Shown: piece after piece, positions 7,092 through 12,816 of the stretch | Position numbering within the stretch: position 1 is the first letter of the stretch | Layout: every line of letters starts with the position of its first letter | Assembly: GCA_028694115.1 (NCBI GenBank) | Contig: JAQUUB010000115.1 | Location: 1 to 13,094 of the forward strand | Length of the DNA: 13,094 nucleotides | Direction of reading: 5' to 3' | Source: Lachnospiraceae bacterium | Lineage (GTDB): Bacteria > Bacillota_A > Clostridia > Lachnospirales > Lachnospiraceae | Made by a program: the position numbers and the translations under genes | Notes under the pieces: model-generated | What the model was told of the DNA's origin: nothing | The model's database searches: none | The model's input: only the letters and a program-made list of their open reading frames with translations

Positions 7092-8594
7092 CTATATTCC
7101 AAACGTCAGGTTCTGAAGGAATACCACCAATAGCAATGCCATATCCACCATCAGCTTAAATGAAGCAAGCAGTGATGGTAACAGAATATAAATCTTCATC
7201 CCTGTAATCTTATCTTCCTGTGTCAACTTCTCTGCCTTATCCATCATGGCATTATTGCGGTCAATGAGTTCCTCTACCTGCTTTGTGACATCCCCTGCAT
7301 TTCCACTGGATAACGCATAAAGCATCTTCATGGCTGACTGCACATCCGGGTTTCGATATTCCTTTAAAAATCTGTGATATGGTTCAATTGCATTTGGATC
7401 ATCTTCCAATTCTAAAATCAATTCATCCAATGCATGAATCAAAACATCCGGGGCACTGTCCATAGATTTACGGATTGCCATCTGCACATTATCGGTCTGT
7501 AATAATAATGCTACCTCCATCAACCAGTTAGGAAACTGCTTTTCAATCTCTCTTGCCACCTTTTTCTTGGCAAGGTTATGACCGACCTTATGCTGATTTA
7601 AGAAAAACAGTACCACCACAATCCCAGCTACCAAAATAGCGATATTTTGAAAATACACAAATGCACCGATAAAAAGGATTGCTGGAATGACAGCCATCTT
7701 CTGACTGCTTTTGGCTTCCTTTGCTTCATCATAGTCTCTTACCTGAAGGTATTTCAGATTCATTCCCGAACTATCCGTTTCCTTTTCAATCCAACTTCTA
7801 CACAACTTCTTATCAGCTTTCACATAGATGAGCATACAGATACCAATCAATACCACCGCTGATATCTGACATAAAGGAATCGCACTGATATCCAAATCCC
7901 CACCTAACAGATAAAGAGGAAGTATACAGATCAGCAACGTTGCCACCAATGCAATCATGATATTTCGTTTTACAATTTGAAATTCCTTTTGCAGATTGAT
8001 AATTCGCTCTGCCCACATGGCTCTGTTCTTAGAAAGCAATGCAATACTGCCGCCTGCATCACCCCCACGTCTCTGCGCGCCCATTACAAAAGAATGAACG
8101 GCATCAACTCTTTCACAATGAAAGAACTCTCCAATCATAGCAAGTGCTTCCTCTTCTGGATCTTCGCTATCTGTGGCATACTGAATGTGTTCGATTGCCT
8201 GAAGCAGTATCTCATGAAACTCTCCTTCATCAAAAATTGTTGCCGTCTCTGTCAGTGCATTCAGTATCGTTTTGTTTCTCTTAAAGGAATATAAGAACTG
8301 TTCCATATAATTATTTGCCATAGAAAACATGATCGTGTGGTACTTCCCTTTCATGGTCTGTATAAGAACCAGTGGTGAGAACACCACCCCAATAATTCCG
8401 ATTGCCGCTATATAAGGTAACTGCAACTTATACAACAGTCCAAAGATAGCTGCCAGAAGCACAATCATTCCATAGGAAATCATTGCTTTCTTAGGTGTAA
8501 ACTCATATCCATATCTTGCAAGCTCCTGTGTCAGATTCTTATATCGCAAAAACCTGAGAGAACCTTTTTTCTTCCTTTCACGTTCTTTCTTCAA
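7092..8594 (-). CDS. Pilus platform protein, TadB-TadC-like fusion (two T2SSF-type halves, 500 aa)
   Basis: Hydrophobic segments near 38-82, 208-260, 303-340 and 468-495 flank two cytoplasmic helical domains. The first (about 90-205) has NNYMEQFLYSFKRNKTILNAL and later GAQRRGGDAGG; the second (about 345-465) has FPNWLMEVALLLQTDNVQMAI and LYALSSGNAGD. Both resemble the T2SSF fold of TadB and TadC, which are normally separate proteins of about 300 residues each. The start is TTG at 8594, in a TTGA overlap with the ATPase stop and behind AGGAGG, so translation is coupled. It should form the inner-membrane platform that works with the ATPase to push pilins out of the membrane. Confidence 0.85.
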   Translation of the reverse strand: MKKERERKKKGSLRFLRYKNLTQELARYGYEFTPKKAMISYGMIVLLAAIFGLLYKLQLPYIAAIGIIGVVFSPLVLIQTMKGKYHTIMFSMANNYMEQFLYSFKRNKTILNALTETATIFDEGEFHEILLQAIEHIQYATDSEDPEEEALAMIGEFFHCERVDAVHSFVMGAQRRGGDAGGSIALLSKNRAMWAERIINLQKEFQIVKRNIMIALVATLLICILPLYLLGGDLDISAIPLCQISAVVLIGICMLIYVKADKKLCRSWIEKETDSSGMNLKYLQVRDYDEAKEAKSSQKMAVIPAILFIGAFVYFQNIAILVAGIVVVLFFLNQHKVGHNLAKKKVAREIEKQFPNWLMEVALLLQTDNVQMAIRKSMDSAPDVLIHALDELILELEDDPNAIEPYHRFLKEYRNPDVQSAMKMLYALSSGNAGDVTKQVEELIDRNNAMMDKAEKLTQEDKITGMKIYILLPSLLASFKLMVDMALLLVVFLQNLTFGI

Positions 8595-9640
8595 TCCTCA
8601 CTACCTCCTTCCTCCAAAAATGGTGTAATGCCCATTCGTTCATACTTCTCAAGGACTGGTTCTGGAAGGCTTTTCTCTGCCAGTTCTCCATTTAATACCA
8701 CTGGAAACGTAATATTACATCCGTCCTTTCGATAAAAGAAGCAAACCTGATCAATGTATCTTCTGATTTTGCCATCTTCCATCTGTTTCTTACGGATTAA
8801 AATACCTACATCAATAAACATGAAAATATCATTCTCCATTCGATCTGCATCGGTTCTGCTTGCCAGCATATTTAAAATACGATCTGGAATCTTTCTTACA
8901 TCATCCGTATGAATCGTGGTGAATCCACGAATTCCTGTAGATAAGCTCTCAAGCAGATATTTTACTTCCACAGAACGGGCTTCTGATAGCATAAGCCATT
9001 TAGGATTTTGTCTAAGACTTGTCTTAATCGCTTTTGTATAGCTGAACCCATCCGATACCATCAATTCCACACAATCCTTCTCTGGATTGACTTCCCTGTA
9101 ATGAAGCTCTGGTGTATCTTCAATGGTAATAACTCTTTCGTTTGCAGGAATATACTGTGAAAAGAACTTAATTCCTTCCGTCTTTCCCACACCTGGTTCC
9201 CCACAGAATACAAAGTTCATACGTGCTTTCACGCAATTTGTTAAAAGCTCTAAAATTTCTTTGCTACAATATCCATCTGTAATCATACTTTCTCTTGTCA
9301 TACGAACGGTCGGAAGGGTCTTTCTAATACATACCGATCTTCCTGAAATCGCTGATGACTCATGAACAATACTAATACGAAGGGTATCGGTATCTGCCTC
9401 TAACAGATTCTCCACCTTGTTAAATGGCTTACTCACGTTATTGGCAATATAATGGCTGAACTTCTCGATAAATTCCTTGGTGACACCATGTTCCTCCACT
9501 TTTATTCGTTCATTTGCTGTATTAGTAATCCATAAATCCATACCATTAAAGTCAATATCCGTGATTTCATCATCCTCGACATATGACCATAAGGGTCCAA
9601 AATGTGCGGGCACCAGTTCCCACTTTGTACTTCGTTCCAT
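8591..9640 (-). CDS. tadA: TadA/CpaF-type secretion ATPase (349 aa)
   Basis: I place the start at ATG 9640, behind AAAGGAG; an in-frame TTG five codons earlier overlaps that ribosome site. Visible motifs: N-terminal region with DDEITDIDFNG (23-33), Walker A GEPGVGKT (147-154), Asp box ITIEDTPELH (171-180), Walker-B region WLMLSEAR (215-222) and His box GFTTIHTDD (239-247). This is the type II/IV secretion ATPase layout, closest to CpaF/TadA. The Walker-B segment has Ser where most relatives have Gly (usual GEVR or GEAR). It would be a cytoplasmic hexamer powering pilin assembly through the TadB/C-like platform. Its context, between pilin genes and platform gene, fits a pilus better than a conjugation VirB11. 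Confidence 0.92.
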   Translation of the reverse strand: MERSTKWELVPAHFGPLWSYVEDDEITDIDFNGMDLWITNTANERIKVEEHGVTKEFIEKFSHYIANNVSKPFNKVENLLEADTDTLRISIVHESSAISGRSVCIRKTLPTVRMTRESMITDGYCSKEILELLTNCVKARMNFVFCGEPGVGKTEGIKFFSQYIPANERVITIEDTPELHYREVNPEKDCVELMVSDGFSYTKAIKTSLRQNPKWLMLSEARSVEVKYLLESLSTGIRGFTTIHTDDVRKIPDRILNMLASRTDADRMENDIFMFIDVGILIRKKQMEDGKIRRYIDQVCFFYRKDGCNITFPVVLNGELAEKSLPEPVLEKYERMGITPFLEEGGSED

Positions 9641-9653
9641 ATAACTCCTTTCC

Positions 9654-9676
9654 AAGAGGGGAGGCTATCCCCTCTT
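9654..9676 (-). promoter_or_regulatory. Hairpin between pilin and ATPase genes
   Basis: AAGAGGGG (9676-9669 on the minus strand) pairs with CCCCTCTT (9661-9654) around a 7-base loop, a perfect and GC-rich 8-bp stem. No T-run follows; the ATPase ribosome site AAAGGAG comes straight after. It is better explained as an mRNA-stability or partial-stop element that keeps pilin message above ATPase message than as a full terminator. Confidence 0.6.
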
Positions 9677-9708
9677 TCTATCATTCTGTTTTTTCCTGAT
9701 TTCAACTA

Positions 9709-9879
9709 TTAGCCTGTAATGGTTCCAGCTGCTCTGTTAAAGAAGCTGTCAATCAGGTTCTTAAAGGAATTTGCTACTACACCATCTGTTGCCAAAAGCA
9801 TTACAATAATTGCTACCAATGCACTGATTGCTACTGCTGCTATAATTACTGATCCATACTGTTCAAAAATCTCTTTCAT
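9709..9879 (-). CDS. Major pilin-like protein, copy 1 (56 aa)
   Basis: The ATG at 9879 follows a GAGGT ribosome site inside AATGAGGTAAATC. The product begins MKEIFEQYGSVIIAAVAIS, has a single hydrophobic helix (about 10-30, Ala/Val/Ile-rich) and a short polar end with NSFKNLIDSFFNRAAG. Size and plan match Flp-type pilins of Tad systems, which are about 50-60 residues when mature. Unlike those, it has no basic leader before the helix. Its amino-acid sequence is identical to that of copy 2, which sits 55 bases upstream in transcript order, while the DNA differs at 13 silent positions. I infer it is the main structural subunit, polymerised by the ATPase and platform encoded next. Confidence 0.85.
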   Translation of the reverse strand: MKEIFEQYGSVIIAAVAISALVAIIVMLLATDGVVANSFKNLIDSFFNRAAGTITG

Positions 9880-9934
9880 TTGATTTACCTCATTCTTTCT
9901 TTATTGTTGTTATTAGTTTCTTTACTGCAATCCA

Positions 9935-10105
9935 TTAGCCGGTGATGGTTCCAGCTGCTCTGTTGAAGAAGCTGTCAATCAGGTTTTTAAAGGAATTCGC
10001 TACGACTCCATCTGTTGCTAAAAGCATTACGATAATTGCTACCAATGCGCTGATTGCTACCGCCGCAATAATTACTGATCCATACTGTTCAAAAATCTCT
10101 TTCAT
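9935..10105 (-). CDS. Major pilin-like protein, copy 2 (56 aa)
   Basis: It encodes exactly the same 56 residues as copy 1 (starts MKEIFEQYGSVIIAAVAIS), with ATG at 10105 and the same ribosome region (AATGAGGTAAATC). About 22 bases upstream of the ATG are shared with copy 1, so the duplication unit included the translation signals. It is the first gene after the terminator at 10151-10177 and therefore probably the first of the pilus operon. A clear promoter is not visible in the 45-base gap; an AT-rich stretch with TATATAAA and AATAATAAA may hold a -10. Confidence 0.85.
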   Translation of the reverse strand: MKEIFEQYGSVIIAAVAISALVAIIVMLLATDGVVANSFKNLIDSFFNRAAGTITG

Positions 10106-10150
10106 TTGATTTACCTCATTCTTTCTTTTATTATTCGTAATTGTTTATAT

Positions 10151-10177
10151 AAAAATAGCGGCTCCTTATAGCCGCTA
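10151..10177 (-). terminator. Strong rho-independent terminator between maintenance and pilus regions
   Basis: TAGCGGCT (10177-10170 on the minus strand) pairs perfectly with AGCCGCTA (10163-10156) around a 6-base loop and is followed by TTTTTATAT. It is the clearest terminator in the window and sits 46 bases upstream of the first pilin ATG, so pilin genes need either read-through or their own promoter in the short gap. Confidence 0.85.
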
Positions 10178-10193
10178 ATACCTACCCAATCCA

Positions 10194-10243
10194 GTGGATA
10201 GGCAATACTGTTCTCCGTTACTACCTATCCACATGACTATGTG
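10194..10243 (-). repeat. Nested inverted repeats upstream of the terminator
   Basis: GTGGATAGG (10194-10202) and CCTATCCAC (10224-10232) are perfect 9-bp inverted arms 21 bases apart. A second small palindrome, CACAT/ATGTG (10230-10234 and 10239-10243), overlaps the right arm, so the two stems compete. It may be a protein-binding site or a switchable RNA structure ahead of the terminator. Apart from this and the ORFs below, the stretch 10106-10411 holds nothing else I can support. Confidence 0.5.
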
Positions 10244-10250
10244 AAATTAT

Positions 10251-10396
10251 TCAGTTTTGTACACGGAGACAGTAGATGGTTTGTCCCGTATTAAATGCAT
10301 CTAGTTCTCCTTTTCTTAAACTGCCGTATTTCTTAATTGAAAGAAATACTTCATCAATCTTCGGTTTTCTCTGTACGCTTTATATCCAATAGCCAT
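10251..10396 (-). pseudogene. Possible frameshifted small gene (about 48 codons if restored)
   Basis: An ATG at 10396 with an ideal ribosome site (AAAGGAGG) opens only 26 codons (MAIGYKAYRENRR..., stop 10316-10318). A second frame, open from 10379 to 10251, reads like a real protein (KIDEVFLSIKKYGSLRKGE, then a part with FNTGQTIYCLRVQN) but has no start codon. Moving from the first frame to the second by one base at the AAA near 10379-10381 would give one protein of 48 residues. This suggests a lost A in an A-run or, less likely, programmed frameshifting. A third short frame (10247-10300, 17 codons behind AAAGGAG) also exists. None is certain. Confidence 0.35.
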
Positions 10397-10411
10397 ACAA
10401 ACAACCTCCTT

Positions 10412-10585
10412 TCATGGTGTTCCAGCTCTTACGAACGCAAGGAATACTCTGAGAACAAGTCCAAACAATAGAAGTATTACCTTTGCTAGCTCCAATAGCA
10501 TTCTTAATAAATTCAATATAAGCCAAACGATTCCTTTTAGAAATCCAAGCATTCCATACCCTATTGTTGAAAAAACTTTTCTCAT
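10412..10585 (-). CDS. Small membrane protein after parR (57 aa)
   Basis: The ATG at 10585 overlaps the ParR-like stop as ATGA, with GGAGG eight bases upstream inside that gene, so the pair is translationally coupled. The product starts MRKVFSTIGYGMLGFLKG and is then nearly all Leu, Val, Ile and Phe with regularly placed Arg, Lys and Glu residues, so it is an amphipathic or membrane-spanning helix. It ends RAGTP. A 73-codon frame overlaps it in another register but shows no coding character. No family is recognised. It could anchor the segregation complex at the membrane or be a small toxin-like peptide; I cannot tell which. Confidence 0.7.
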   Translation of the reverse strand: MRKVFSTIGYGMLGFLKGIVWLILNLLRMLLELAKVILLLFGLVLRVFLAFVRAGTP

Positions 10586-11058
10586 TCACCCATTCCTCCA
10601 TCTTCTTTCATCCAGCTACTAGCAAGGTCAGCCAGCTGGTCTATAGTTTGTTCATCTTGCATATGATCTTCTTCATCAAATCTTCTTTCCTGACCCTGCG
10701 GAACCGGATAATATCCTTTCGGTACTATCTGTTGCATTCCAGCTACAACACCACCAAGTAATCGAATTACTTCATTCCTAGCTTCGGTAATTACACTGGC
10801 ATGCAACTCCTCTTTAATCTCCTCTATATCATCTTTTGTCACATATTCATTCGATTTTATTTTATCTTGTTCTACCAGATTGGCTTTCCCAACATTATCA
10901 ACATAGAACTCTAATGCAGCTATAAAAAGTTGGTTTTGCGTTTTGTTCATTTCCTGATTCAGATGCTTTAATATCTTATGAATTTCCAAATGTCTAGGAT
11001 TCTTTAGATTAAGCCTAAGACTATAATGAACAATGCTATCACGATCTGCTTTTGCCAT
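10582..11058 (-). CDS. parR: ParR-like ribbon-helix-helix DNA-binding adaptor (158 aa)
   Basis: The ATG at 11058 has a GAGGTGAG ribosome site and lies 11 bases after the actin-like gene. The N-terminal half has a beta strand (VHYSLRLNLKN, about 10-20) followed by two helices (HLEIHKILKHLNQEM and QNQLFIAALEFYVDN), the plan of a ribbon-helix-helix domain. The middle is charged and helical (KDDIEEIKEELHAS); the C-terminus is acidic and probably disordered before a final helix with LADLASSWMK. In type II plasmid partition systems an RHH protein encoded after ParM binds the centromere and the filament end. Gene order and size fit that; I see no obvious parC repeats near it. Confidence 0.75.
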   Translation of the reverse strand: MAKADRDSIVHYSLRLNLKNPRHLEIHKILKHLNQEMNKTQNQLFIAALEFYVDNVGKANLVEQDKIKSNEYVTKDDIEEIKEELHASVITEARNEVIRLLGGVVAGMQQIVPKGYYPVPQGQERRFDEEDHMQDEQTIDQLADLASSWMKEDGGMGE

Positions 11059-11069
11059 TTATCTCACCT

Positions 11070-11978
11070 CTATCTTCTTTTTAGTCCAATATTTGCAAGA
11101 TATTCAAATCCTTTTGCATTCGCTTTCACGTCTAAAATATAATTGATATTCTTTTGTTTAAACGTACTGAAATTTTTCATAACTACTGCTCCACCACCTA
11201 CAAATACCAGCTGTGTCGTCTTTAGGTTGTAACCATATTCTCTAAGAGAATTGAAAACACGGTCTGTGTAATCTGTTATTTCTTTCTTGATAATCTTTAG
11301 GTACTCTTCATCAATGTCACTTGTACCATTCCTCATAATATGCTGAATTTCGCTTTCATCAATTCCTGCACCGAGCTGTCTTACACATTGATCATTTACT
11401 GATCTCATACAGGTAATCAAACCCTGCTGTGTTGTGGTACATCTTGAATTATCTGGTTTTCTATCAACAACAGGCATAATATCAATTGTCCAACTTCCAA
11501 TATCAATGATTACAACCTTATTCCCAAAGTTTTGAATTCTGTCTGCAATTGCTGCATAACACTGTGGAAATACAGCCGCATTTACAATCTTGATTTGATA
11601 CATCTCTTTTTCATAGTAGAATCTCACTTCTTTTCGTTTTGTGAGATATTCCAAAAATCCAGACTTCTCAACACCGAATCTCGTAAGTGGTAGACCAGCT
11701 GCAATAAATATACTAGCTTCTTTCTTGCCACGTTTTCTTAACTCTCTTGCAATCCCGGCTAAAGTGAGTATGTAGAAATTGTCATTTTCAATCTTTACAT
11801 CTCTTACCTCTAATCTCACACCGCCAATTTTGTAATACTTTCCATCCAGTTCAAGTACATCATCAAACATCCCTGGTTCGGTAGTTATCTCCTTTACACC
11901 AGTAACAAATACCTGGCTTGATGTCTTGACCATTGACCAACCATGATCAATCCCTATGATTTCAAAATCATTATCCAT
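11070..11978 (-). CDS. parM: ParM/StbA-like actin-family ATPase (302 aa)
   Basis: I choose ATG 11978 (protein starts MDNDFEIIGIDHGWSM) because AAAGGAG lies upstream and the first phosphate loop then falls at residues 9-18, as usual for this family; an earlier in-frame ATG (12023) would add a basic 15-residue extension with no good ribosome site. Actin-fold motifs visible: phosphate 1 GIDHGWSMVK (9-18), phosphate 2 DIGSWTID (159-166) and the adenosine motif VGGGAVVMK (260-268). It should form ATP-driven filaments that move element copies apart, with the ParR-like protein as adaptor. Neighbours are a Rep-like gene, a Cys-rich gene and parR, an arrangement typical of Clostridial plasmids and large elements. 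Confidence 0.85.
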   Translation of the reverse strand: MDNDFEIIGIDHGWSMVKTSSQVFVTGVKEITTEPGMFDDVLELDGKYYKIGGVRLEVRDVKIENDNFYILTLAGIARELRKRGKKEASIFIAAGLPLTRFGVEKSGFLEYLTKRKEVRFYYEKEMYQIKIVNAAVFPQCYAAIADRIQNFGNKVVIIDIGSWTIDIMPVVDRKPDNSRCTTTQQGLITCMRSVNDQCVRQLGAGIDESEIQHIMRNGTSDIDEEYLKIIKKEITDYTDRVFNSLREYGYNLKTTQLVFVGGGAVVMKNFSTFKQKNINYILDVKANAKGFEYLANIGLKRR

Positions 11979-12033
11979 TTGATTTAGTCTCCTTTTCAAT
12001 AAACTTTTTGCTCTTCCCCACATTCTTTTCTTG

Positions 12034-12291
12034 TCACTTTCTTTCCAATAATTTTTTCATACACGGAAAACAATACCCATCACCTTGTTTGTAGGAACAA
12101 TCCGTACATTCACTACGTACTGTCTTTTCTGGTTCCTTTCTCTTCTCCTTAAAGCAATTGCTGTTAATACATCTACTATCATTGCCCCAAAAGAATTTGC
12201 ATCTCATACAATCTTTTAGATCTTTGTTGAACTTTCGTTCTTCTCTTTCCGCTTTCGTTAATCTGTGCTTGTTATTCTTCTTTTCCTCCAT
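12034..12291 (-). CDS. Cys-rich, probable zinc-binding protein (85 aa)
   Basis: I prefer ATG 12291 (MEEKKNNKHRL) because GGAAGGA lies eight bases upstream; an in-frame ATG at 12321 has no comparable site. The N-terminus is Lys/Glu-rich. The rest carries nine cysteines, with a CMRC pair, CINSNC, CTDC and CFPC, enough for two zinc-binding modules. Products of this sort are often nucleic-acid-binding or structural. It starts inside the end of the 50-aa gene and ends 55 bases before the ParM-like start. The family is unknown to me. Confidence 0.75.
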   Translation of the reverse strand: MEEKKNNKHRLTKAEREERKFNKDLKDCMRCKFFWGNDSRCINSNCFKEKRKEPEKTVRSECTDCSYKQGDGYCFPCMKKLLERK

Positions 12292-12424
12292 CTTTACATT
12301 CCTTCCATCGGATAAATGCATTATGAAGTTCTAATAACTTTTGATTCACAGCTTCTACTAGTTTATCAAGTGAATAGAATGTGGATGTTGGTATTTCTGT
12401 TTCTGTTACCGCACTTCCTATCAT
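12272..12424 (-). CDS. Small protein of unknown function at the head of the par cluster (50 aa)
   Basis: The ATG at 12424 has a strong ribosome site (GCAGGAGGATGC). The product begins MIGSAVTETEIPTSTFYSLD and has a helical part with KLVEAVNQKLLELHNAF, then a charged end. Its last 20 bases overlap the start of the Cys-rich gene, in a different frame, so the two are coupled. The 5' end comes directly after the hairpin-rich region. No membrane segment or known motif is seen. Confidence 0.7.
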   Translation of the reverse strand: MIGSAVTETEIPTSTFYSLDKLVEAVNQKLLELHNAFIRWKECKDGGKEE

Positions 12425-12429
12425 TCTGC

Positions 12430-12760
12430 ATCCTCCTGCGTATTCATAGCTTTTCGCTATGTATGGTGTACGTCAACTGTTTCAAGTCCCTCTTCGCCCC
12501 GTACACAAGGAATGTACTCATTCCCGGGAGTTACAAACGAGCTGCCTACGCATTCATGACGCCTTACCTTGCGGTAACACTATCTCCTCTCTTGCCGTTT
12601 CGAGGATAAGGTCGAACCTCTCGACCTCCATGGGTTATTATCCTTCCACCATATTCGACTTCCCTTTACCAGGCTTGTGCCCTGCCTCTCGTTCTTCATC
12701 TTTCAATCCATCGAACTACTAATGTGATAACAGTGGTCTTGAGCCCTCCAGGCGAATATC
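12430..12760 (-). ncRNA. Candidate large structured RNA or long 5' leader before the par cluster
   Basis: This non-coding stretch is visibly richer in G+C than its surroundings and dense in short hairpins when read on the minus strand. One has CATAGC/GCTATG arms (12445-12461) on a GAAAA loop. One is a 5-bp stem capped by a GCAA tetraloop (12564-12577). One is a two-part stem with GGATAA/TTATCC outside (12604-12609, 12638-12643) and GGTCGA/TCGACC inside (12610-12615, 12621-12626). Others are GTACA/TGTAC (12501-12517) and AGGC/GCCT (12671-12687). GNRA loops and nested stems are typical of folded RNAs. No gene on either strand is convincing here. I cannot name an Rfam class; it could be a free ncRNA, a cis-regulatory leader, or an origin/centromere region. 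Confidence 0.5.
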
Positions 12761-12816
12761 CTGAAATTTTACTCCTTCAAAGATTTCTCTTTGTGTTGCT
12801 TTATATTGCAAATCTG

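Larger units (their letters stand above)
9709..10125 (-). repeat. Tandem duplication of the pilin gene
   Basis: Two 171-base units (9709-9879 and 9935-10105), each with about 20 bases of matching 5' flank, are aligned without gaps. Thirteen bases differ, all silent; the spacer between the units beyond the shared flank is unrelated. Confidence 0.9.

Noticed and set aside
9123..9365. Plus-strand frames inside the ATPase and platform genes
   Set aside because: They mirror strong minus-strand genes with clear motifs and lack ribosome sites.
8591..9640. VirB11-type conjugation ATPase rather than pilus ATPase
   Set aside because: The motifs alone do not exclude it, but the gene is flanked by pilin-like genes and a T2SSF-type platform and there are no VirB4, VirB6 or relaxase genes in view.
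10380..10601. 73-codon minus-strand frame overlapping the end of parR
   Set aside because: It overlaps both parR and the well-placed 57-aa gene in another register, and its composition (many Trp, Ser and Asn) is not protein-like compared with the ATGA-coupled ORF.
11979..12023. Longer N-terminus for the ParM-like protein from the ATG at 12023
   Set aside because: It would add a basic 15-residue extension before the first phosphate loop and lacks a good ribosome site, whereas ATG 11978 has AAAGGAG upstream.
12459..12722. 87-codon plus-strand frame in the hairpin-rich region
   Set aside because: Composition rich in Ser, Pro, Cys and Arg, no ribosome site, and it covers the RNA-like stems; it is a by-product of the G+C-richer sequence.
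12430..12760. Group II intron or remnant in the hairpin-rich region
   Set aside because: No GTGYG-type 5' end, no domain V-like 34-base hairpin and no reverse transcriptase gene could be found on either strand.
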